From assembly GCA_039821605.1 (NCBI GenBank), contig JBCBNV010000001.1:620001-684000 (forward strand): 64,000 nt of DNA, read 5' to 3'. The stretch comes from CALBPI01 sp039821605 (GTDB lineage: Bacteria; Pseudomonadota; Gammaproteobacteria; Steroidobacterales; Woeseiaceae). The notes under the pieces were generated by a model, which worked only from the letters and a program-made list of their open reading frames with translations, made no database searches and had not been told where the DNA came from. Positions 1-9,948 of the stretch are shown one piece after another. How positions within the stretch are numbered: the first letter of the stretch is position 1; each line of letters begins with the position of its first letter. The translations under genes and the position numbers were made by a program.

Positions 1-24
1 GATGTTCGGTCGGCCAGGCGAGCT

Positions 25-48
25 GCGCAAAACCTCTTGAGGTTGCGC
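25..48. repeat. Imperfect inverted repeat upstream of pyrG
   Basis: AACCTC and GAGGTT face each other across two bases, and flanking GCGC blocks extend the pairing with two unpaired A residues. A T-rich run follows only about 25 bases later, so this is a weak terminator candidate for a gene left of the window. I see no supported gene in bases 1-157. Confidence 0.25.
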
Positions 49-157
49 CGCGACGACACCCTTTGCTCCGGCTTTTTTAGTGCCGCAACAATGCGCATCG
101 GCAGCTGCGGCCTGATGCACTGGCGTACATGACGAGCAGGCACACGACGGGTCCTAC

Positions 158-1809
<1,652 letters not shown>

Positions 1810-1813
<4 letters not shown>

Positions 1814-2664
1814 AAATCGGTGCCATCGAGGTGGGTCTCGACCGGCCGTTCTTCCTGATTGCGGGGAACTGCGTCGTGGAGACCGAAGCCACGACCATGG
1901 AGACGGCCGAGCGCTTGCTCGAGGCGACAGGAAAGCTCGGCATCGGGCTCGTCTACAAATCGTCGTTCGACAAGGCCAACCGCAGCTCCGTCGACAGCTT
2001 CCGGGGACCGGGCATAGGCGAGGGGCTCGAGATCCTCGCGCGCGTGCGCGATAAGCTCGGCGTCCCGATTCTCACGGACGTGCACGAAGACACGCCGTTC
2101 GACGAGGTGGCCGAGGTCGTGGACGTCATGCAGACGCCCGCATTCCTGTGCCGGCAGACGAACTTCATCGTCAACGTGGCGAAGCAGGGCATCCCCGTCA
2201 ACATCAAGAAGGGACAGTTCCTGTCGCCCTGGGAAATGGACAATGTTGTGGACAAGGCGCGTTCCACGGGCAACACGGATATCATGGTCTGCGAGCGTGG
2301 TTTCTCGTTTGGCTACAACAACTTGATTTCGGATATGCGATCGCTGGCCATCATGCGCCGCACAGGTGCGCCCGTCGTGTTTGACGCGACCCACTCGGTT
2401 CAGCTGCCGGGCGGCAAGGGCAATGCGTCCGGCGGACAGCGGGAGTTTGTGCCCGTACTCGCGCGTGCGGCCGTGGCGACGGGCGTGGCGGGCGTGTTCA
2501 TGGAAACGCACCCCGATCCGTCGCAGGCCTTGTCGGACGGCCCCAACGCCTGGCCGCTCGACGATATGCCCGCGCTACTCGAAACTCTCAAACGAATCGA
2601 CGAAACGGTAAAATCCGGGGCCTTTGCCGAGTCGGCCTACGGCCTCGGCGCAGTGGAGCAATAA
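1810..2664 (+). CDS. kdsA: 3-deoxy-D-manno-octulosonate 8-phosphate synthase
   Basis: KdsA condenses phosphoenolpyruvate with arabinose 5-phosphate to KDO 8-phosphate for the LPS inner core. The 284-residue protein has the family N-terminus with LIAGNCVVE, then YKSSFDKANRSS, LTDVHE, the KKGQFLSPW segment and DATHSVQLPGG. The start is GTG in a GTGA overlap with the pyrG stop, so translation is probably coupled. The enolase next door supplies its phosphoenolpyruvate substrate. kdsB, which activates KDO, lies at 49.1 kb. Confidence 0.97.
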
Positions 2665-2667
2665 GCA

Positions 2668-3963
2668 GTGCAGGGCACGACAATAAAACTGATTGCGGCG
2701 CGCGAGATTCTCGACTCGCGGGGCAACCCCACGGTTGAGGCGGAAGTGTGGTTTGGGGACGGCAGCCACGGGCGCGCCGGCGTGCCCTCGGGCGCATCGA
2801 CGGGCACGCGCGAAGCCGTTGAGCTGCGCGATGGCGACGCGAGTCGTTACCTCGGCAAAGGCGTGACGCAAGCCGTCGCCAACGTGAACGGCGAGATTCG
2901 CGACATGCTCATCGGTCGCGACGGCGCCGACCAGGCGGCCGTCGATGCCGCGCTCATCGAGCTCGACGGCACCGACAACAAGGCCCGTCTCGGCGCCAAC
3001 GCCTTGTTGGCCGTGTCACTGGCCGTTGCCAAGGCGCAGGCTGTGAGTCGCAAGCTGCCGCTATTTGCCACGCTGGGCGAGAACGAAAACATGCCTTTGC
3101 CGATGATGAACATCATCAACGGCGGTGCGCACGCCGATAACAGCGTCGACATTCAGGAGTTCATGGTGCTGCCCGTCGGTGCGCCGAGCTTCAAAGAGGC
3201 ACTGCGCTGTGGCGCCGAGATCTTCCACGCACTCAAGAAGGTGCTGAGCGGTCGCGGCCTGTCGACGGCTGTTGGCGACGAGGGCGGCTTCGCGCCCGAC
3301 CTGCCGTCCAATGAAGCAGCACTCGAGACGATCATGGAGGCCATCGGCAAAGCCGGCTACACGGCGGGCGGCGACGTCCTGCTGGGCCTCGATGTCGCGA
3401 GCTCGGAATTCTACGAGGACGGTCGTTACGTGCTGGCCTCGGAAAACCGGAGCTTTGATGCGGACGGCTTCGCGGGTTACCTCGCCGGTCTGTGCGATGG
3501 GTACCCGATCGTGACCATCGAAGACGGGATGGACGAATCGGACTGGGACGGCTGGAAGCTGCTCACGGACCGACTCGGGTCTCGCGTGCAGCTTGTGGGC
3601 GACGACCTGTTCGTCACGAATACCCGGATTCTGAAGCGCGGCATCGACTCGGGTGTGGGCAATTCGATCCTCATCAAGCCCAATCAGATCGGCACCATGA
3701 CCGAAACGCTGGCGGCCATCGACATGGCCATCGACGCCGGCTACACAGCCGTGGTCTCGCACCGCTCGGGTGAAACGGCGGATGCGACCATTGCAGATAT
3801 TGCGGTTGGAACGCGTGCCACTCAGATCAAGACGGGCTCGCTGTCGCGCTCAGATCGCATCGCAAAGTACAACCAGCTGCTGCGCATCGAAGAACTGCTC
3901 GGCGAGCGCGCCACCTACCACGGACGCGCGGCGTTCCCCGCCAGCGTGGCGGTAGGTGACTGA
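2668..3963 (+). CDS. eno: Enolase (phosphopyruvate hydratase)
   Basis: Enolase interconverts 2-phosphoglycerate and phosphoenolpyruvate in glycolysis and gluconeogenesis. In many proteobacteria it is also a partner of RNase E, which is encoded at 53.7 kb. The 431-residue length is typical. Visible motifs are IEDGMDE, the LIKPNQIGT strand with the catalytic Lys, and SHRSGETADATIADIAV near the C-terminus. The start is GTG three bases after the kdsA stop. The stop codon shares one base with the ftsB start (TGATG). Confidence 0.98.
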   Translation: MQGTTIKLIAAREILDSRGNPTVEAEVWFGDGSHGRAGVPSGASTGTREAVELRDGDASRYLGKGVTQAVANVNGEIRDMLIGRDGADQAAVDAALIELDGTDNKARLGANALLAVSLAVAKAQAVSRKLPLFATLGENENMPLPMMNIINGGAHADNSVDIQEFMVLPVGAPSFKEALRCGAEIFHALKKVLSGRGLSTAVGDEGGFAPDLPSNEAALETIMEAIGKAGYTAGGDVLLGLDVASSEFYEDGRYVLASENRSFDADGFAGYLAGLCDGYPIVTIEDGMDESDWDGWKLLTDRLGSRVQLVGDDLFVTNTRILKRGIDSGVGNSILIKPNQIGTMTETLAAIDMAIDAGYTAVVSHRSGETADATIADIAVGTRATQIKTGSLSRSDRIAKYNQLLRIEELLGERATYHGRAAFPASVAVGD

Positions 3964-4283
3964 TGCGTGACGTCGTCCGGACAGGCCGAGCACTCCGCGC
4001 CAGCACCGTGTGCCTCGTGGTCGCGGGTGCCTTCTTCGCCTGGACGATGACGCAGTTGCTCTTGTCACCCGATGGGTTGCGCAAGACCCGTGAATTGCGC
4101 GCCGCCGTTGCCACCACACGTGTCGAGATTGCGTCGCTCGAGCGGCGCCACGCGGCGCTGGCCGCCGAGGTCAATAACCTGAAGCGCGGTCTTCAAGCCG
4201 CCGAGGAGCGCGCCCGCGCCGATCTCGGCATGATCGGCGTCAACGAGTCGTTCTACCAGATCATCGTCTCGGACCCCGAGTGA
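3963..4283 (+). CDS. ftsB: Cell division protein FtsB
   Basis: This is a short bitopic divisome protein that forms the FtsQ-FtsB-FtsL subcomplex in the inner membrane. The 106 residues comprise a basic N-terminus, one membrane segment at about residues 14-33 and a periplasmic coiled coil at about 42-70 (RAAVATTRVEIASLERRH and on). It ends in a short globular tail with LGMIGVNESFYQII, which resembles the FtsB family end. Assignment rests on this architecture plus its position right after eno. In many relatives ispD and ispF come next; here truD follows with a GTGA overlap. Confidence 0.88.
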   Translation: MRDVVRTGRALRASTVCLVVAGAFFAWTMTQLLLSPDGLRKTRELRAAVATTRVEIASLERRHAALAAEVNNLKRGLQAAEERARADLGMIGVNESFYQIIVSDPE

Positions 4284-5317
4284 CCCCCGCCGGCGGCGGT
4301 TGGCCGCAACCTGCGGCGCACGGCCGCAGCCTGGCGCCCGCGCGACTGCGTGTTCAGCCTGAGCATTTCGCGGTCGAAGAACTGCCGAATTGGACCCCGA
4401 CGGGCGACGGCGAACACGACGTCGTCTATGTTGAAAAATGCGGTGCCAACACACGTTGGGTGGCGGGAGCACTGGCGCGCCACGCGGGTTGCCACGCCCG
4501 CGACGTGGGTTATGCCGGCCTTAAAGATCGTCATGCCGTCACGCGGCAGTGGTTTAGCGTGCAGCGGGGCGGTCGCAGCGTTGACTGGGACGCGCTTGAG
4601 GTCGAAGGCGTCCGCGTGCTCGAGGTGCATGCGCACCGCCGCAAGTTGCGCCCTGGCGCACTGGCCGGTAATCGCTTCCGCATCGTCGCGAGCCTCGAGG
4701 ATCTCGCAGCCGTCGACGTTGCGGCGCTCGAGGCCCGCGCAGCCTGTGTGACAGCTCAGGGCGTCCCCAACTATTTCGGCCCGCAGCGGTTTGGACGTGA
4801 CGCGGGCAATCTCGCGCTCGCGAGCCGTCTCGCTGCAGGCGAGCGACTCGGGCGCGGGGACCGAGGATTCGCGGTCTCCGCAGCACGGGCGGCACTGTTC
4901 AATGCGGTGCTTGCCGCGCGCGTGGCCGACGCGAGCTGGCGTGTTCCGCAGTCCGGGGATGCACTCATGCTGTCGGGCTCAAACAGCTTCTTCCTGGCCG
5001 GCCCCGATGAGCCGTTGGACACGCTACGCGAGCGTGCCGTAGGCGGTGATCTGCAACCCACGGGCCCGCTGTGGGGCGATGGCGAGCCGGCCGTGGCGGG
5101 CGACGTCCAAGCGCTCGAGTCGCGCGTCGCCGCGGCGCACCCGGAATGGGTCGAGGCAACGCACCGCGCGCGTGCCGAGGGCGCGCGTCGCGCGTTACGG
5201 GTGTTTGCTTCGGAATTCGAGATGGGCCCCGTCGCCGAAGGATACGCGCTTCACTTCACGCTGCCGGCCGGCAGCTTCGCCACGGCCGTTGTCAACGAGT
5301 TCTTCTCGGTCGTCTAG
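4280..5317 (+). CDS. truD: tRNA pseudouridine(13) synthase TruD
   Basis: TruD isomerises uridine 13 of certain tRNAs to pseudouridine. The 345-residue protein has the family motif VGYAGLKDRHAVTRQ, with the catalytic aspartate at residue 83 (Asp80 in E. coli). NYFGPQRFG, FALF-like helices and the conserved C-terminal LPAGSFATAV.NEFF motif are also visible. The GTG start overlaps the ftsB stop. The stop TAG lies within CTAG, which is also the stop of the converging smr gene. Confidence 0.95.
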   Translation: MTPAGGGWPQPAAHGRSLAPARLRVQPEHFAVEELPNWTPTGDGEHDVVYVEKCGANTRWVAGALARHAGCHARDVGYAGLKDRHAVTRQWFSVQRGGRSVDWDALEVEGVRVLEVHAHRRKLRPGALAGNRFRIVASLEDLAAVDVAALEARAACVTAQGVPNYFGPQRFGRDAGNLALASRLAAGERLGRGDRGFAVSAARAALFNAVLAARVADASWRVPQSGDALMLSGSNSFFLAGPDEPLDTLRERAVGGDLQPTGPLWGDGEPAVAGDVQALESRVAAAHPEWVEATHRARAEGARRALRVFASEFEMGPVAEGYALHFTLPAGSFATAVVNEFFSVV

Positions 5318-5841
5318 TAGCGCAGCAAGACGTACACGGCGCCGCTGCCGCCGTCGACCTGGCGCGCCGAGACAAAGGCGGACACGGCATCCAGCCGCCG
5401 CAGCCAACCGTCAACACTGCCCTTGAGCTTCGGGCCGCGGTGACCCGAGCCCAGCCCCTTGCCGTGGATGATGCGCACGCAGCGCCAGCCGTAGTGCTCA
5501 CAGTCGGCCAGAAACTCGCGCAAAACCTCCTTGGCCTCGCGCACCGTGTAGCCGTGCAGATCGAGTTCGGCCTCAACGCGGTAGCCGCCTCGGGCCAGCT
5601 TGCGCAGTGTGCGCTCGCCAACCTCGGGTCGACGAAACCGGAGTGCGTCGCCATTGCGCCACTCCATCTGCTCGATGTCCGCCTGCAGGCTTTCCTCAAG
5701 CACCTGCCGTTCGTCCTCGCGCCGCATCCGGGCGCGTGGCTTGGGTTTGCGGCGGGGGGGCTCGGCGCGGTCGTGTGACAGGGGGCGCGCGCCGCTAACC
5801 GCGTCCCGGAACAGCGAGTTGTCGTCGTCGTGTTCAGCCAT
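5314..5841 (-). CDS. Smr domain protein (SmrA/YdaL-like putative nuclease)
   Basis: The protein is about 175 residues with a charged, disordered N-terminal half rich in Arg, Lys and Pro and a C-terminal Smr domain. The domain shows ELDLHGYTVREA and IIHGKGLGS, the two signature motifs (LDxHG and xxHGxG) of Smr endonuclease-like domains. Family members are proposed nucleic acid nickases, and some act on mRNA of stalled ribosomes. The role here is not known. I prefer the ATG at 5841 (MAEHDDDN) over a longer frame from 5934, because the extension is not Smr-like. It converges with truD and shares the stop tetramer CTAG. Confidence 0.85.
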   Translation of the reverse strand: MAEHDDDNSLFRDAVSGARPLSHDRAEPPRRKPKPRARMRREDERQVLEESLQADIEQMEWRNGDALRFRRPEVGERTLRKLARGGYRVEAELDLHGYTVREAKEVLREFLADCEHYGWRCVRIIHGKGLGSGHRGPKLKGSVDGWLRRLDAVSAFVSARQVDGGSGAVYVLLRY

Positions 5842-5962
5842 GGCAGGAGTCACCGGGTGGCCTTTGAGGATAACCGGGCAGCCCGCGCGCTGAAAGCGGT
5901 GCTTAAGCTCGTCTCCGGGATTGCGTATCATCACGGTTTGCCATGCGCGGGTTCTCGCCCAG

Positions 5963-6712
5963 TTGAAGATCCTTCTCAGTAACGACGATGGCTACCGTGC
6001 GCGTGGTCTCGCGGTGCTTCATGCGCGTCTCAAACAGCTCGGCCAGGTCGAGGTGGTGGCGCCCGATCGCAACCAGAGTGGCGCCTCGAGTTCGCTGACG
6101 CTGCATTCGCCCTTGCGCGTGGCGCAGGCCGCGACGGACATTTACAGCGTCAACGGCACGCCGTCGGACTGCGTCCACCTGGCGCTGGCGGGATTCCTCG
6201 AAAGCGATCCCGACATGGTCGTTTCCGGTATCAACCACGGCGCCAATCTCGGTGATGACGTCATCTATTCCGGCACGGTGGCCGCGGCCATTGAGGGGCG
6301 TTACTGCGGTCTGCCCGCCATCGCCGTGTCGCTCGTCGGCGATACACACACGTATTTCGAAACGGCTGCGGCCGTGACGGGCACCGTGATCGAGCGCATG
6401 ACGCGCGAGCCGTTGCCCGCGGACCTTATTCTGAACATCAACGTGCCCGATGTGCCGCTCGAGTCGCTGGCGGGGATCCGTGCCACGCGATTGGGTTTCC
6501 GCCATCGTGCGGAGCCGCTGGTACGGCAACGTGACCCGCGCGGGCGCGAGATCTACTGGATTGGTCCCGCGGGTCCCGGCGAGGACGCGGGGCCGGGTAC
6601 GGACTTTCATGCCGTCGAGCACGGCTTCGCGTCGGTGACGCCGTTGCAGATCGACCTGACGCGGCACCAGCAGCTTGAGCAGTTGCGCGGCTGGCTCGGG
6701 GCGCTGTCGTGA
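5963..6712 (+). CDS. surE: 5'/3'-nucleotidase SurE
   Basis: SurE is a metal-dependent phosphatase acting on nucleoside monophosphates and short polyphosphates. The 249-residue form begins at a TTG at 5963 and gives the canonical N-terminus KILLSNDDGYRARG with metal ligands Asp8 and Asp9. Further motifs are VVAPDRNQSGASSSLT, VNGTPSDCVHLAL and VSGINHGANLGDDVIYSGTV. A longer frame from the TTG at 5921 adds 14 residues not seen in the family, so I reject it. The stop overlaps the GTG of pcm (GTGA), as in the standard surE-pcm pair. Confidence 0.95.
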   Translation: MKILLSNDDGYRARGLAVLHARLKQLGQVEVVAPDRNQSGASSSLTLHSPLRVAQAATDIYSVNGTPSDCVHLALAGFLESDPDMVVSGINHGANLGDDVIYSGTVAAAIEGRYCGLPAIAVSLVGDTHTYFETAAAVTGTVIERMTREPLPADLILNINVPDVPLESLAGIRATRLGFRHRAEPLVRQRDPRGREIYWIGPAGPGEDAGPGTDFHAVEHGFASVTPLQIDLTRHQQLEQLRGWLGALS

Positions 6713-7362
6713 GTTCCCGCGAGGGTATCGGCATGACGTCGATGCGCACGCGCGAGCGGCTCGTGCGACGGCTGCAGGAGCAGGGCATCCGTTCACCGGC
6801 TGTGCTGGGCCGCATCCGCGATGTACCGCGCCACCTGTTCATGGACGAGGCACTCGCGAGCCGTGCCTACGAGGACACGGCACTGCCCATCGGACACGGT
6901 CAGACGATCAGCCAGCCCTACGTGGTGGCGCGCATGACCGAAGCGCTCATCGAGGCCGGCCCGCCCGAATCCGTGCTCGAGGTGGGGACCGGGTGCGGCT
7001 ACCAGACCGCCGTGCTCGCACCGCTCGTGGGCAAGGTATTTTCCGTGGAGTATCTGAAGCCGCTGTTGCGCAAGGCGCGCCAGAACGTGGCGGCGCTGAA
7101 CCTCTACAACGTGCGCTACCGGCAGGGTGATGGCTGGCAGGGCTGGCCCAAGTACGCACCTTATGACGGCATCATCGTGGCCGCGGCGCCGGAACTCATT
7201 CCGACGGCGTTACTCGAACAGCTGGCAGATGGCGGGCGCATGGTGCTGCCCGTGGGGCCGCCGCGTAACCAGCGCCTGTTGCGCATTACGCGGACGGACG
7301 AGGGTTTTCGACAGGAGGACCTGGGCGGCGTCAGCTTCGTCCCACTGGTCCGTTCAACCTGA
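6709..7362 (+). CDS. pcm: Protein-L-isoaspartate O-methyltransferase
   Basis: Pcm methylates isoaspartyl residues so that damaged proteins can revert to normal aspartyl linkage. The 217-residue protein contains the family motif GHGQTISQPYVVARM and the SAM-binding loop VLEVGTGCGYQTAVLAPL. It is translationally coupled to surE by a four-base overlap. An internal ATG at 6733 is a possible alternative start that would remove eight non-conserved residues. Confidence 0.95.
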   Translation: MSSREGIGMTSMRTRERLVRRLQEQGIRSPAVLGRIRDVPRHLFMDEALASRAYEDTALPIGHGQTISQPYVVARMTEALIEAGPPESVLEVGTGCGYQTAVLAPLVGKVFSVEYLKPLLRKARQNVAALNLYNVRYRQGDGWQGWPKYAPYDGIIVAAAPELIPTALLEQLADGGRMVLPVGPPRNQRLLRITRTDEGFRQEDLGGVSFVPLVRST

Positions 7363-7372
7363 GGCAGTCACC

Positions 7373-7954
7373 GTGAAACTGTTCACGCCACTCTACGACT
7401 GGGTGCTCGAACGCGCGCGCCACCGACACGCCGTGTACTGGCTGGGTGCGCTCAGTTTCGCCGAGTCGTCATTCTTCCCCATCCCCCCCGACGTCATGCT
7501 CGCACCCATGGCGCTGGCCGAGCGTGCGCGTGCGTTTTTCTACGCGGCCGTGACGACGATCACCTCGGTGCTGGGTGGGATGCTGGGCTTCGCCATCGGC
7601 TGGTTCCTGTTGTCCTCCATCGAACCCTGGCTGCTGGAGAGCCATTACGCCGATGCCTACCTCACGGCGCAGCGCTGGTTCGAGGCCTACGGCATCTGGA
7701 TTGTCTTTGTCGCAGGCTTCTCGCCCATCCCCTACAAGGTCTTCACGATTGGCGCGGGTGCGGCGGCCATGAACTTTCCGGCGTTTGTGGTGGCCTCGCT
7801 CATTGGTCGCGGGGCGAGGTTCTTCCTCGTTGCGGGGCTCATGTACGCGGGCGGCCCGGAAGCGGCCAATCACCTGCGTCGCTACGTCGACCTCATCGGC
7901 TGGATCGTCGTGGCCGCGATTGTGGCAGTACTGGCGTGGATCGCCGTCACCTGA
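7373..7954 (+). CDS. DedA/SNARE-associated (YqaA-like) inner membrane protein
   Basis: The product is about 193 residues with four or five hydrophobic segments. The segment FAESSFFPIPPDVMLAPMAL followed by a conserved FSPIPYKVFTIGAGAA loop is typical of the YqaA branch of the DedA/VTT superfamily. Family members are thought to act in membrane lipid homeostasis, some as phospholipid scramblases or flippases. The YqaA substrate is unknown. The GTG at 7373 is chosen because the hydrophobic domain begins right after it (VKLFTPLYDW). It sits between pcm and nlpD, a frequent gammaproteobacterial arrangement. Confidence 0.88.
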   Translation: MKLFTPLYDWVLERARHRHAVYWLGALSFAESSFFPIPPDVMLAPMALAERARAFFYAAVTTITSVLGGMLGFAIGWFLLSSIEPWLLESHYADAYLTAQRWFEAYGIWIVFVAGFSPIPYKVFTIGAGAAAMNFPAFVVASLIGRGARFFLVAGLMYAGGPEAANHLRRYVDLIGWIVVAAIVAVLAWIAVT

Positions 7955-8625
7955 TCACGGGCCTCGCAGGCCTGGCGCTCGCGGGCTGTGGCGGCAGGGC
8001 GCTCAACTGGGAAGCGCCGCCGCAGACCGAGCGTGTGCCTGCGCAGGGCAGCTACACGGTGCGCGCCGGAGATACGCTTTACAGCATCGCCTTCCGCTAC
8101 GGACTCGATCACCGACAAGTGGCGCGCTGGAACGGGCTCAGCGACGCGACGCTGATCTACCCCGGCCAGCGCCTGCGGCTCACGCAGCCGCCTGCGGCTG
8201 CGAATCGGCCGCGGCCCAAGCCGCCCACCCGTGAACCTGCGCCTGTGTCGAAACTCGACTGGGCCTGGCCTACGACCGGGCGCATCGTGGCGCAGTTCGA
8301 CATGGACGCGCAGGTACCGCGCACGGGCGTCCTCATCGGCGGGCAACGCGGGCAGCCCGTGCGTGCGGCGGCGCCCGGGCAGGTCGTGTACTCCGGCAGT
8401 GGCCTGAAAGGTTACGGCAAGCTTGTGATCGTGCAGCACGACGCGGTCTTCCTGAGCGCTTACGGACACAACGCCGCGTTGCTCGTCGCCGAGGGCGAGC
8501 GCGTCAACGCGGGGCAGCGCATCGCGACCATGGGCGAAACGGGCGCGCAACGCCCGCGGCTGCACTTCGAGATTCGTCGTAATGGCCAGCCCGTGGACCC
8601 GATGCCCCTGCTGGGTCCGCGCTAG
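7936..8625 (+). CDS. nlpD: NlpD-like LysM/LytM (M23) lipoprotein
   Basis: This is a 229-residue lipoprotein: signal sequence with lipobox LAGC (Cys18), a LysM peptidoglycan-binding domain at about 40-83 (SYTVRAGDTLYSIA) and a C-terminal LytM domain. The LytM domain lacks the first metal ligands: GVLIGGQRG stands where active enzymes have HxGxD. Only the distal LHFEIR remains. It is therefore most likely a non-hydrolytic amidase activator for daughter cell separation, as known for NlpD and EnvC. The GTG start overlaps the upstream membrane gene by 19 bases. rpoS, usually next, is absent. Confidence 0.9.
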   Translation: MDRRHLITGLAGLALAGCGGRALNWEAPPQTERVPAQGSYTVRAGDTLYSIAFRYGLDHRQVARWNGLSDATLIYPGQRLRLTQPPAAANRPRPKPPTREPAPVSKLDWAWPTTGRIVAQFDMDAQVPRTGVLIGGQRGQPVRAAAPGQVVYSGSGLKGYGKLVIVQHDAVFLSAYGHNAALLVAEGERVNAGQRIATMGETGAQRPRLHFEIRRNGQPVDPMPLLGPR

Positions 8626-8997
8626 CTAGCCACCGCGCACGAGCGCAAGTACCACGCGCCGGCCCTCGGCCAGCATCACGTTGAAGGTGCGGACCGCCGC
8701 GCCGTCATTCATGACCTCGATGCCGATACCGGCGCGCATCACCGTGCGCATCGCGGCCGCGTCGGGGAACTGTACGCGTTCACCCGCAGCCAGCAGGATG
8801 GTCTCGGGTTCGAGCGCGACGAGCTGTGACAGGAGCGCCTCGTCGAGTGCGCTGACGTCATTGCACTGCCACTCGGTCAGGATGCTGTCGCCCGTAATGG
8901 CGAGGCTGCCGTGGTAGTCGCTGCCGGCGATACGAATGCTGTCTGCCGCGTATCGCGTGATGGCGTGACGCGGCGTGTCTTCGCGCGAAAACTGCAT
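8626..8997 (-). CDS. Mth938-like domain protein (DUF498)
   Basis: This is a 123-residue cytosolic protein from the ATG at 8997. The segments YHGSLAITGDSIL, EPETILLAAGERVQFP and IGIEVMNDGAAVRTFNVMLAE match the Mth938/DUF498 fold, whose members include the mitochondrial complex I assembly factor NDUFAF3. The bacterial function is unknown. Its stop codon (CTA on the plus strand) directly abuts the nlpD TAG. It is divergent from the RpfE-like gene across about 80 bases that must hold both promoters. Confidence 0.85.
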   Translation of the reverse strand: MQFSREDTPRHAITRYAADSIRIAGSDYHGSLAITGDSILTEWQCNDVSALDEALLSQLVALEPETILLAAGERVQFPDAAAMRTVMRAGIGIEVMNDGAAVRTFNVMLAEGRRVVLALVRGG

Positions 8998-9078
8998 GCT
9001 GTCCTCTGTGATCTGTGCGCCGCGCGCGGCGCCGTGTGCACCGTTACAATGGGCTGCTGTGATGCCCTCAATTATGCC

Positions 9079-9948
9079 ATGAAGCTGCCTGCGACCCTGC
9101 CGCGCCAAGCGGCCGCCGTCGTCGCACCCGCACTGCGCGCCGCGGATCTCAGCGATCTGGCTCGAGAGGGCTGGCGCATGGTTCGCAACCCCCGTTCGAT
9201 GGCGGACCTGGGCGCCGCTCGCGCCGGCTACGCCGCTGTGCGGGCGAAGGCCGACGGCATTGCGAGCCCCTGGGTTTGCGCCATTGATCCCGTTCGTCTC
9301 ACGGCCGACCTGCGCGATGTACGGCTGAGCGCCTGGCCCCTCGACGATCTCGACGGCGATGCTGCGAGGTCGTTACACGCATCCGTCGCCGAGCTTCTCG
9401 CCGGCGACAGTGACCCGCGGTTGCGCCGGCTCGAGCTGGTCATGGCGTCACCCGCGCGTTGGTATCTTGCGGGCGCTGCAGACGATGCGCTCGCGTTCGA
9501 CGTCGCCCCAGCCGACCTGTTGCTTGGACGCGCGTTGCGCGCGCACAAGCCCACGGGTGATGACGGGCCGCTCGTGCAGCGGCTGACCACGGAGCTGCAG
9601 ATGCTGTGTCACGCGCAGGGCGGCGCAGTTTCCGGCTTCTGGTTGTCTGCGCCCGGCGGATTGCCCGACCTGCCGCCACAACCGCTGCCACCGCTGGCCA
9701 GTGACGATCCGTTCTGGCGCGGTAGTTGGTCGCTGTTGGCGCCTGAGGCCGCGGTCGCCAGCCCGCCATCTGACGCCATCGCCGCTGTGGGGCGCGTTGT
9801 CGCGCCCGAACCCGGTGCCGCAACGCGCGCGATTCACAGCTTGCTGGCCGACACGGGCCTGCGCAGCCTGACCATCGTCGCCGGTGATGACACCGTTACG
9901 CTGGCGCGTGGCGGCTGGCGTCGCCTGTTTGTGAGGCGCCGCGCATGA
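9079..9948 (+). CDS. RpfE-like conserved protein (COG4255 type)
   Basis: The product is about 289 residues and has no assigned function. The block TTELQMLCHAQGG followed by SGFWLSAPGGLP corresponds to the EIQMLLH...WfWGgG signature of the family that includes Xanthomonas RpfE, encoded beside recJ in the rpf cluster. Some databases call these proteins phosphoglycerate mutase-like; I see no catalytic motif that supports this. I chose the ATG at 9079 (MKLPATLP). A frame extending to 8911 would run into the divergent gene. Its stop overlaps the recJ start (ATGA). Confidence 0.75.
   Translation: MKLPATLPRQAAAVVAPALRAADLSDLAREGWRMVRNPRSMADLGAARAGYAAVRAKADGIASPWVCAIDPVRLTADLRDVRLSAWPLDDLDGDAARSLHASVAELLAGDSDPRLRRLELVMASPARWYLAGAADDALAFDVAPADLLLGRALRAHKPTGDDGPLVQRLTTELQMLCHAQGGAVSGFWLSAPGGLPDLPPQPLPPLASDDPFWRGSWSLLAPEAAVASPPSDAIAAVGRVVAPEPGAATRAIHSLLADTGLRSLTIVAGDDTVTLARGGWRRLFVRRRA

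Noticed and set aside
1..157. Possible end of a gene upstream of pyrG
   Set aside because: All three plus-strand frames end within 130 bases with no recognisable C-terminus, and the minus-strand frame from 77 is antisense to pyrG.
5842..5934. N-terminal extension of the Smr gene to 5934
   Set aside because: The extra 31 residues are not Smr-like and would overlap the region upstream of surE; the ATG at 5841 gives a normal protein.
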